Assembly (NCBI GenBank): GCA_029935275.1
Contig: JAOZKQ010000122.1
Location: 1-6,418 of the forward strand
Length of the DNA stretch: 6,418 nucleotides
Reading direction: 5' to 3'
DNA from: Bacteroidales bacterium
Lineage (GTDB): Bacteria; Bacteroidota; Bacteroidia; Bacteroidales; VadinHA17
In this document: piece after piece, positions 1 through 6,418 of the stretch
Layout: each line of letters begins with the position of its first letter
Position numbering within the stretch: position 1 is the first letter of the stretch
The notes under the pieces: generated by a model
The model's database searches: none
What the model was told of the DNA's origin: nothing
Seen by the model: only the letters and a program-made list of their open reading frames with translations
Made by a program: the position numbers and the translations under genes

Positions 1-10
1 CCTTTCAGGC

Positions 11-148
11 TTACCAACTGTGAGATTTCATGTAAATATTTTCAACAATAGAGTTTCTGTTTAAGTCTTGCTCCACAGAAAGTTCAACTGATCCATAGAC
101 AATGCCTTTTTTCAATAAATCCGGGAAGGAATCAACTGTTGAGACTAA
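11..148 (-). other. Short open frame after the permease; possible gene remnant or C-terminal extension, uncertain
   Basis: No confident gene lies between the permease stop (145) and the left edge. One minus-strand frame, in the -1 phase relative to the permease, is open for 45 codons from 148 to a TAA at 11-13. It reads like protein (for example DSFPDLLKKGIVYGSVELS, then NRNSIVENIYMKSHSW). It has no ATG until its last six codons; TTG at 115 would be the only plausible long start. I do not recognise it. It could be a decayed gene end, a permease extension lost by an indel, or chance. No terminator hairpin is visible here, though one could continue beyond the edge. Confidence 0.2.
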
Positions 149-870
149 TTAATAAATTTCTCCCTGTTTTGAAGATTTAGCAGGCCTGTTAACAAAAACA
201 GTATAATACCTGTTCCAAGAAAGATTCGATTTTTAATGGCAATATTATACCAAACCATTTCATTTAAATTTGAAGGCACACTAAAAGGATTAAGAAACAC
301 ATTCCACATGCTTCTATAAAGACTATCTGCAAGAATGAGTAAGAACAGTCCAACTACTATTATGATAACAGCAGTACCATAACCACTTTTCACCCAAGTG
401 GAGATCATAAAAGCAAAACTACCAATAAAAAATAAAGGAAACATGAGTTGAAAGCTCATTTCAAAAATATTTAAAGAAATAAGTCCAATAGAACTAAGAA
501 TAGTCAGAACCAAAATAATTAGAAATACTATTATGAAAATTAAGATTATTCTTACCAACCATATTTTATAGCGGTAATCCGGAATACCAAAAAGTATTTC
601 AAGAATACGCGCATCCTGATCAGTTTGTATCCCAAAAACAGTGGGGTAAAACAACAATAAAAATCCAGGGAAAATTAAAGCCCCATATATAAAAGCCTCA
701 TTCAAAGTTTCCTTATTATAAATATTCAGAAAAATAATAAGCACATAAAATAAAATGGCTGCTATAAAAAACCATATAAAACGATTCATAAAGATGATTT
801 TCAAATTGTAGCGTATCATCTTTACCAGTATTTGCCAGAAATTTTTAATATTTAGTAGCACATTTTGCAT
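145..870 (-). CDS. ABC-2-type transporter membrane permease, 241 residues
   Basis: This is a very hydrophobic inner-membrane protein with six predicted helices at about 31-50, 59-80, 103-124, 141-160, 165-182 and 216-233. After helix 2 it has a polar loop, DQDARILEILFGIPDYRYK (84-102), that matches the cytoplasmic coupling loop of ABC-2 permeases (acidic/Arg, then LE-L--P, then a basic residue before helix 3). Six helices and about 240 residues are normal for the family, so it looks complete, though at the short end. The Met at 870 is 9 bases after the stop of the RND-ABC gene, a spacing that implies co-translation; no clear ribosome-binding site precedes it, and Met18 is a weaker alternative start. 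The operon supplies no separate ATPase in this window, so the natural partner is the ATPase fused to the upstream RND protein. Substrate cannot be inferred. The family assignment rests on topology, loop pattern and context and not on a signature motif. Confidence 0.85.
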   Translation of the reverse strand: MQNVLLNIKNFWQILVKMIRYNLKIIFMNRFIWFFIAAILFYVLIIFLNIYNKETLNEAFIYGALIFPGFLLLFYPTVFGIQTDQDARILEILFGIPDYRYKIWLVRIILIFIIVFLIILVLTILSSIGLISLNIFEMSFQLMFPLFFIGSFAFMISTWVKSGYGTAVIIIVVGLFLLILADSLYRSMWNVFLNPFSVPSNLNEMVWYNIAIKNRIFLGTGIILFLLTGLLNLQNREKFIN

Positions 871-879
871 TTTCTGTTT

Positions 880-3800
880 TTACAAACTATTGTTAATATC
901 TTTTAAAAGGCATAAATAAGCATCTTCAAGAAGTGGCTTAACTACTTTTGCATCCTCCCGGGGTTTATTTTTTGATATCATGCGCACCCTTATGTTTTCC
1001 CCTTCACGCATATGGTGAACAATCATATTCTTTTCCGGCAGTCCGTCAAACTTCATGGCTGGAAGGGAAAACTGCCAAACAAAACCCCTGGCAAGAGCAG
1101 CCATTTTTTGAGGTTCCCCTGTGTATTTCACCTTTCCCTTGTCAATAACTGCCACCGTATTACAGGAGCTTGAAATATCTTCAATAATATGTGTGGAAAA
1201 AATAACAATACGCTCACGGCTTAACTCCACCAACATGTTTCTGAACCGGATGCGTTCTCTTGGATCCAGTCCTGCAGTAGGTTCATCTACTACCAAAATT
1301 CTGGGAAGATGAAGCAGAATTTGAGCTATCCCTATTCTTTGTTTCATACCTCCGGAAAAGGAAGCAATCTTTTCATCTTTATGGTCAATCATATGCACCG
1401 CACTAAGGACATATTCAATTCTTTTGGATCGGAACTCAAAATCTGTTATTCCTTTTAAAATAGACTGATAATCAAGGTACTCCCAGGCTGTTAGATTTTC
1501 ATACATACCAAACTCCTGTGGGAGGTACCCTATAAGCCCTTGCAATTCTTCCCTTTTTTCTAATGTGTCAATATTATTAATCCAGATTTTTCCATAACTC
1601 TGATCTAAAATACCACAAATGATTCTCATCATAGTTGATTTTCCAGCCCCATTTGGGCCCAATAAACCAAACATGCCTGTTTTAATATCGAAAGAAACTC
1701 CATCAAGAGCTTTAAAAGGCTGCCTTTGTTTTCCGATAAGCGGAATTTGTTTTACCAGTCGTAAAAAACTTCGTCGTAATACTCCAAATTTACCTGTAAT
1801 TCGTTCAATATTAATATTCTCCCTATATAATCTTACAGAAACAGAATAAACCACCAGGGCAAGGAACCAAAGTACAGCCATTGAAATAACCAGTCCATTA
1901 TTGTTCCAGTTTCTTAAAAACAAGATTATATTCAGACCCGGAATGCCCCAAAACAAAATAAGGAAACCAACTTTCTCGATTCTCAGGAAGAACCTCTTTC
2001 CTGATTGTTCATTTGAGTTTGTTAAAATTTTACTTATAGGTTGGTATAAAAAAAGCGTCAGAATATAGGTAATTAAAGAGAAAAGGAATATCCAAAATAA
2101 ACCGGAAAGATAAAAATAAGTAAAATAAACAAGGAAACCCAATAAGGGGACTTGCCAGGCCAGATCATAAAAGTCTCTTAAATTTTTATATTCCTTTTCC
2201 AAACCGGCTTTGGCCCTTATCTTTTTTCCGGCTTTCCATTCTCTGGTAAACCTGGGATCCCGTTCATAGATTTTCACCAGGTTCTGAATTCTAATTTGGA
2301 TTGGTTCTTCCGGACTGATAATTCTAGAACCTGCTCTACGCAATGTTGTTTGAACAAACCAGGTAATTCCCGGTATCAATAAAATCAGTAGAATAAATAA
2401 CAACATGCGCCATAAAATGGAATCAATATTAGAATATGCAAGGTAGCTACCTGCAATTAATAATAAAAATTGAACCAGCTTAACTTTAAGGGGTAAATTA
2501 CGGAGCCATGTTAATGCATTCTCCAAACCATAATACATAGTTGGAACGAAAAGAAGTGTGAATATTGTGCTGAATGAAAGACCTCCTATTACTGTAATTG
2601 CAAATGGAGCACCAATAATGCTTACATATTCAGCTTTGCCCAATGCTAATGGGAGCATGGCAACAATAGTGGTAATAGCAGTTATTAATATTGGTCTTAC
2701 TCTTGAAAGCCCTGCCACCATTAAAGCCCTGGATTTACGAAATCCGCGATTTCGCAAAATATTCGTATAATCAATAAGAATAATACTATTGTTTACCACT
2801 ACACCTATCAGGATGAGAAAACCGGTAAGTGTATTGGCATTAAACAAGCTATTTCCCGTAAGTATCAGTGCTACAAAAGAACCTATTGCAGCAAGAGGAA
2901 TAGAAAACATCAAAACAAAAGGAGTGACCATTGATTCAAATACCGAGGCCAGTATCATAAAAATCAAAATAAATGCAGCACCAAAAAGAAAATAAAAATC
3001 TTCAAGCTCATTTTCTTCGTGTACAACCTCAACGGCAACACCGGGAGGAAGTTTATAACCAGCTACAATATCATCAATATCCATACGGTATGATTCCAGT
3101 AACTCCTTGGAATCCTGTGCCTCTGAAACAAAGGCATAGTTTATTTCAATTTGTTTTTCCTGATCTACACGAATTATTCTGCGTTTTCCACCAGCATAAA
3201 TCAATTCAGAAAATGACGATAAATCATGAGAGCCTCCATTAAGATCAGTAACCTGAAGGCCCTTCAGATCGTCCATGCTTTTATCTTGCTTCTCCTCAGG
3301 GTCAGTTCCATCCGTAATAATAATATCATATTCATCTGTGCCTTGCTTAAAACTCAAGCCGGAAGAAAATTGTCTGGAAAAGCCACCCAATTCTGAAGAT
3401 ACTTCATTAAGTGTAATATCATACTCTGTCATCAACAAAGGATCCAGGAACATATGAATTTCCGGTCGTATGCCTGATGTATTTACATTCACCCGTTGGA
3501 TGGATTCAAGGTTTTCAATAAAATACTGGATATCCTCAGCTACGCCCTCCATTACCTCAAAATCGGAGCCTTTAATAACAATTCGTTCTCCACTTGAGCC
3601 AATTCCCAGTAAACGCTCAAATGACTGGCCGGGTTTTCTTGAAGAGCCCTGATAACTGACTCCCGAAGTAGGTTGTGTCAGTGAAATATCAGCAGTCGAT
3701 ATATTCCCTAAATCACTTTCAGCGGCAGATTTTATATCTGCAGCATTTCTGCCACCAATTTTATCAAAGTCTTCCTGAAGTTTCACAGTTACAATAGCTT

Positions 3801-5592
3801 CCTCTTCTTCAACCTGTGAGATAATATCTTTTTTTTCCTGGATCAGGCCAAGTTTTTCTTCCACTTGTTGAACTACCTTATCTGTTGCTTCTAAATCAGA
3901 ACCTGAAGGCATAGTAACATATACCTTAAACTGGTCATTTTCAGCTTCTGTTAAAGTATTTACACTTATAGAAAGGGAAATAAAAATGGTAATAAAAAAT
4001 AAAGCAATGGCTCCAATTACAGTCCTTGCAGGAGATCTTAGACTGGTTTTGAGTAATAGAATATAAATTTGTATGATCCTGTTGGTAGTGGTAACTTTTT
4101 CAAAAAAAACATTCTTATTTCGTCCCATTTTAAGAAGAAGATGGGCAGCCATTGGAATAAAGAGCAGCGCAACAAAAAAAGATACCAATAAAGTAGAGAC
4201 AATAGATATTCCGATATTTTGTCCAATAAGTTTGATCATGAAATTTCCCGAAAAAAGGAAGGGTACAAAAACCATTACTGTAGTAAGTGTAGCCGCAAAA
4301 ATGGAGCGCCAAACTTCTTTTGCTCCTTGAGTAACCGCACTATCCGGAAGATGATTACCGGAAGAAAGCCGGTAAATATTTTCTAACACTACTACACTAT
4401 TATCCAATAACATTCCTACAGCCAGGGCAATACCAACCAGGGTCAGGCTATTTAAGCTAATGTCAAATGCGTAAAAGAAATTAAAAGCAGTAAACACCGA
4501 AACCGGAATAGCTACTGCTACAATTGATACAATACGCAAATTTTTTAGAAAAATCCAGAGAACAAATACGGCAAGGAAACCGCCCAAAAGAGCCAGATTA
4601 ATAATCTGATCGATATTAGTTTCCATGGTTTCGGCCACATTCGATTGAATCATGACCTCCAGGTCCTGAGCTTTATACTTCTCATTTATCGTACTTATTG
4701 CTTCCTGTGTTTTATGTGAAAGCTCAATGAGGTTAGAACTGGCATCATTCATTAATAAAACTGTAATGGCATTTTTACCATTTACACGACTAAATGAAGT
4801 CTCATCTTTTACTCCAAAAGAAATATTTGCAATATCTTTTAGTAAAACCGGTCCTTGTGCTACTATAATGTTTTCAATATCCCTAATATCTGAATATTCA
4901 GCTGAAACATTTACAAAAGATCGTTTACCAGATTCAAAAACATAGCCGGTAAATGTTTTGTTGACATTATTTCTTCGTAAAGAGGCATTCACTGAGGAAG
5001 GAGTAATATTTAAAGACTGGCAGGCTTCTTTATTCAGTTGAATTTCAATTGATTTTTGACGTCCCCCATATACTCTGGACGAAGCAATACCATCAATGTT
5101 TTCGAGTTCAGGAACAATTTTTTGATCTACCATGGTACGTACCCGGTCAACAGTTCCTCCCCCTCTAACCTGAAGTTCCATGAACTGATTGCTCAGGCTT
5201 TGTACATCAACTTTAGATACATCAACCATGAAATTCTCATCAAGCGAAGACTTTACCTGGTTAATCCTTTCCTGTAGTTTTAAAAACGCAAATTTAAAAT
5301 TTACATTTTTTTTATAATTAACAATTATTTGTGCATTGCGTGAATTGATATAAGACTCCATGCTTTCAATCCCTCCCAGCGTACCAATGGCTCCTTCCAA
5401 TGGGATTACAGCCTGATTTTCCATGTAAGCCGGATCCACTTCAACCAAAGAACTTACCTGTACAAAAAGATAAGGTAACTCAGCATTAGGGTATAACTCC
5501 ACTGAAAGGTTCTTATAGGATATCACTCCCAGAAGAGTTAATCCTGCAAATAGCATACTAATAAGTACCTTTCGTTTTATTATAAAATCCAT
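880..5592 (-). CDS. RND efflux permease fused to ABC transporter ATPase, 1570 residues
   Basis: Residues 1-1024 form a full RND permease: TM1 at 9-28, first periplasmic loop 29-328, TM2-TM6 near 329-485, TM7 at 522-545, second loop 546-865, TM8-TM12 near 866-1020. TM4 carries LLDNSVVVLENI, keeping Asp397 at the AcrB Asp407 position with Asn398 at Asp408; TM10 has Asn934-Asn935 at the Lys940-Asn941 positions, a combination seen in other RND proteins. Two extra helices follow (about 1036-1052 and 1059-1081). An ABC ATPase then begins with IQNLVKIY (1102-1109), is interrupted by a four-helix stretch (about 1111-1291), and resumes with ALDGVSFDI. Walker A GPNGAGKST is 1312-1320, Q-loop Gln1359, signature FSGGMKQR 1412-1419, Walker B ILVVDE ending at Glu1437, D-loop GLDP 1441-1444, H-loop His1468. 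The tail (LLEDAYL, 1554-1560) is like ABC-2-type ATPases. All catalytic motifs are intact, so ATP hydrolysis is expected. The usual RND length is about 1050, so roughly 500 residues are extra. The start fits the family N-terminus (FIIKRKVL before TM1), and an in-frame TAG lies 6 bases upstream of the ATG. Only a weak AAAGAGA stands 10 bases before the ATG. A single uninterrupted frame argues against a simple read error. Confidence 0.95.
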   Translation of the reverse strand: MDFIIKRKVLISMLFAGLTLLGVISYKNLSVELYPNAELPYLFVQVSSLVEVDPAYMENQAVIPLEGAIGTLGGIESMESYINSRNAQIIVNYKKNVNFKFAFLKLQERINQVKSSLDENFMVDVSKVDVQSLSNQFMELQVRGGGTVDRVRTMVDQKIVPELENIDGIASSRVYGGRQKSIEIQLNKEACQSLNITPSSVNASLRRNNVNKTFTGYVFESGKRSFVNVSAEYSDIRDIENIIVAQGPVLLKDIANISFGVKDETSFSRVNGKNAITVLLMNDASSNLIELSHKTQEAISTINEKYKAQDLEVMIQSNVAETMETNIDQIINLALLGGFLAVFVLWIFLKNLRIVSIVAVAIPVSVFTAFNFFYAFDISLNSLTLVGIALAVGMLLDNSVVVLENIYRLSSGNHLPDSAVTQGAKEVWRSIFAATLTTVMVFVPFLFSGNFMIKLIGQNIGISIVSTLLVSFFVALLFIPMAAHLLLKMGRNKNVFFEKVTTTNRIIQIYILLLKTSLRSPARTVIGAIALFFITIFISLSISVNTLTEAENDQFKVYVTMPSGSDLEATDKVVQQVEEKLGLIQEKKDIISQVEEEEAIVTVKLQEDFDKIGGRNAADIKSAAESDLGNISTADISLTQPTSGVSYQGSSRKPGQSFERLLGIGSSGERIVIKGSDFEVMEGVAEDIQYFIENLESIQRVNVNTSGIRPEIHMFLDPLLMTEYDITLNEVSSELGGFSRQFSSGLSFKQGTDEYDIIITDGTDPEEKQDKSMDDLKGLQVTDLNGGSHDLSSFSELIYAGGKRRIIRVDQEKQIEINYAFVSEAQDSKELLESYRMDIDDIVAGYKLPPGVAVEVVHEENELEDFYFLFGAAFILIFMILASVFESMVTPFVLMFSIPLAAIGSFVALILTGNSLFNANTLTGFLILIGVVVNNSIILIDYTNILRNRGFRKSRALMVAGLSRVRPILITAITTIVAMLPLALGKAEYVSIIGAPFAITVIGGLSFSTIFTLLFVPTMYYGLENALTWLRNLPLKVKLVQFLLLIAGSYLAYSNIDSILWRMLLFILLILLIPGITWFVQTTLRRAGSRIISPEEPIQIRIQNLVKIYERDPRFTREWKAGKKIRAKAGLEKEYKNLRDFYDLAWQVPLLGFLVYFTYFYLSGLFWIFLFSLITYILTLFLYQPISKILTNSNEQSGKRFFLRIEKVGFLILFWGIPGLNIILFLRNWNNNGLVISMAVLWFLALVVYSVSVRLYRENINIERITGKFGVLRRSFLRLVKQIPLIGKQRQPFKALDGVSFDIKTGMFGLLGPNGAGKSTMMRIICGILDQSYGKIWINNIDTLEKREELQGLIGYLPQEFGMYENLTAWEYLDYQSILKGITDFEFRSKRIEYVLSAVHMIDHKDEKIASFSGGMKQRIGIAQILLHLPRILVVDEPTAGLDPRERIRFRNMLVELSRERIVIFSTHIIEDISSSCNTVAVIDKGKVKYTGEPQKMAALARGFVWQFSLPAMKFDGLPEKNMIVHHMREGENIRVRMISKNKPREDAKVVKPLLEDAYLCLLKDINNSL
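1720..2262 (-). other. Four-helix membrane insertion inside the ABC ATPase domain (residues ~1111-1291 of the fusion protein)
   Basis: In ordinary ABC ATPases the first strand with its aromatic A-loop residue (here IQNLVKIY, Tyr1109) runs within about 25 residues into the strand before Walker A (here ALDGVSFDI, 1295-1303). In this protein about 180 residues separate them. The segment starts strongly basic (KAGKKIRAKAG, 1120-1130), then has hydrophobic stretches near 1147-1163, 1166-1183, 1206-1226 and 1233-1254, and ends in another basic stretch (1254-1290). Basic flanks at both ends and four helices place both ends in the cytoplasm, as an ATPase requires. I do not recognise the inserted segment as a known domain. 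An alternative reading is that residues 1102-1109 only resemble an A-loop strand by chance and the whole 1025-1290 region is a membrane linker. Domain boundaries are by eye. Confidence 0.6.
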
Positions 5593-5648
5593 TGCGTACT
5601 AATCTCTTTTTAACTTCATATTTTAATAAACTCTGAAACCTTTTTCAT

Positions 5649-6418
5649 CTATACAACTTTTTCTGCATGGATTTCTTTGGATTTGGAAAATGATAAAAAA
5701 CCTATCAGGCGATCAAAAACATCATAAACACATGGAATAACAACAAGGGTAAGTAAGGTTGAGGTAATCAATCCTCCAATTACTGCCAATGCCATCGGAG
5801 ACCGGAGGGAAGCACTTTGGCCAAAGCCAAAAGTTAAAGGTAATAAAGCCAAAACTGTTGTCAGACTGGTCATTAAAATAGGCCTTATGCGCTGCTGCCC
5901 AGCCATAACAATAGCATTAATCCTGCTCAAACCATCAGATCTTAATTGATTAATCCTGTCAACAAGTATAATCGAATCATTTACCGCGATGCCAACTAAC
6001 ATAATAATTCCTATGATAGCCATAATGTTGAGGGAATGTCCCATAAAGAAAAACAGAAAAATTGCACCTACAACCGCAAGAGGTATGGTAAGTAATATTG
6101 TAAAAGGGTGGATTAAAGATTCAAATTGGGCTGCAAGTACCATATAAACAAGTACAAGGGATAACAAAAGGGCAAATGAGAGATTACGCATTGATTCCTG
6201 ACGTTTTTCTTCCTCTCCTACTATACTTATTTGATAATTTGCAGGAAGATGAATCAGGCTAACTTTTTTATTTATTGTGGCAGCAATGTGGTCAAGCGGA
6301 TAATCTTTTTCTATTTCGGCCATTACTTTCCCTATTCGGTTCTGGTTACGGCGGTAGATCTCTTTTGGAGATATAGATTGCTGAATATCTGCAATTTCAT
6401 CGAGTCTTATTTGCTCTG
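5649..6418 (-). CDS. RND-superfamily efflux permease, C-terminal fragment (5' end outside window)
   Basis: This is the C-terminal part of an inner-membrane RND pump (AcrB/HAE1-like), a proton-driven exporter that normally works with a periplasmic adaptor and an outer-membrane channel. 255 residues are visible against about 1000-1050 for the family. The frame stays open past the Met codon at 6323 to the window edge, and the upstream residues (RLDEIADI, then YRRNQNR) match the end of the second periplasmic loop, so 6323 is an internal Met and not the start. Counting from that Met, TM8 to TM12 lie near 47-66, 72-94, 98-122, 149-166 and 177-201. Recognisable family motifs are LAAQFESLIHPF after TM8, GIAVNDSIILVD in TM10 and RIRPILMTSLTT before TM11. 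The AcrB Lys940 position is Asn, followed by Asp, as in many RND relatives. It precedes a second RND gene by 56 bases, which implies a tandem RND operon; adaptor and channel genes may lie to the right. Substrate is unknown. Family assignment is very secure, subfamily is not. Confidence 0.95.
   Translation of the reverse strand, partial: EQIRLDEIADIQQSISPKEIYRRNQNRIGKVMAEIEKDYPLDHIAATINKKVSLIHLPANYQISIVGEEEKRQESMRNLSFALLLSLVLVYMVLAAQFESLIHPFTILLTIPLAVVGAIFLFFFMGHSLNIMAIIGIIMLVGIAVNDSIILVDRINQLRSDGLSRINAIVMAGQQRIRPILMTSLTTVLALLPLTFGFGQSASLRSPMALAVIGGLITSTLLTLVVIPCVYDVFDRLIGFLSFSKSKEIHAEKVV

Noticed and set aside
132..142. Small inverted repeat TCAACTGTTGA after the permease as a terminator
   Set aside because: Arms are only 5 bases with a 1-base loop and no T-run follows; it is too weak to call.
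640..670. Possible sequencing frameshift or merged genes creating the RND-ABC fusion
   Set aside because: The real junction (about 2263-2520) is one continuous frame, with about 250 residues of coherent membrane and basic segments between the RND and Walker A and not an abrupt stop-free accident. The placeholder range here marks nothing unusual in the permease gene.
948..1849. Plus-strand open frames opposite the ATPase region (948-1148, 1121-1312, 1619-1849)
   Set aside because: They lie antisense to conserved ATPase motifs, show no family resemblance, and are explained as shadows of the minus-strand gene.
4038..4330. Overlapping frames on both strands within the RND TM5-TM7 region
   Set aside because: The main frame encodes well-conserved RND helices here. 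The alternative frames inherit hydrophobic or basic bias from the T-rich and A-rich codons and have no independent support.
5602..5619. The in-frame MKLKRD codons followed by TAG just before the fusion start, as a nonsense-mutated longer N-terminus
   Set aside because: The protein from the ATG at 5592 already has a normal RND N-terminus (a few residues, IKRK, then TM1), so no residues appear to be missing.
5649..6323. A stand-alone 224-residue RND-like protein starting at 6323
   Set aside because: The frame is open upstream of that Met to the window edge and encodes residues typical of the RND second periplasmic loop, so this is the end of a longer gene.

Overview
The window is an AT-rich stretch (about 35-40% G+C by eye) with every real gene on the minus strand, read right to left. 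The K/N/I-rich proteins, the lack of convincing Shine-Dalgarno sequences before the starts and the envelope-efflux content suggest a Gram-negative bacterium, most plausibly a member of the Bacteroidota. This is an inference from composition, not a demonstrated placement.

Layout in transcription order: (1) 6418-5649, the C-terminal quarter of an RND-superfamily efflux permease whose 5' part lies beyond the right edge. (2) 5592-880, a 1570-residue protein that joins a complete RND permease (about residues 1-1024), two extra membrane helices (about 1036-1081), and an ABC-type ATPase with all motifs intact (Walker A at 1312, signature at 1413, Walker B Glu at 1437, H-loop His at 1468). (3) 870-145, a 241-residue six-helix membrane protein of the ABC-2 permease type that starts 9 bases after the fusion gene stops. 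(4) 144-1, a short region after the permease with no confident gene, though one frame is open from 148 to 11 and looks somewhat protein-like. Gaps of 56 and 9 bases with no terminator-like hairpin between genes indicate one operon.

The standout is the fusion protein. RND pumps run on proton motive force and form periplasm-spanning trimers; ABC transporters run on ATP and need an NBD dimer. Here the ATPase that would serve the adjacent ABC-2 permease is covalently part of an RND pump. The ATPase also appears to be split: its A-loop strand (residues 1097-1109, ending in the expected aromatic Tyr) comes first, then about 180 residues with four predicted membrane helices, and only then the second strand and Walker A. 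The helix counts (12 + 2 + 4) are all even, so every ATPase piece falls on the cytoplasmic side, which makes the arrangement topologically coherent. Substrate and physiology cannot be read from the sequence; a combined RND/ABC envelope exporter is the working hypothesis.
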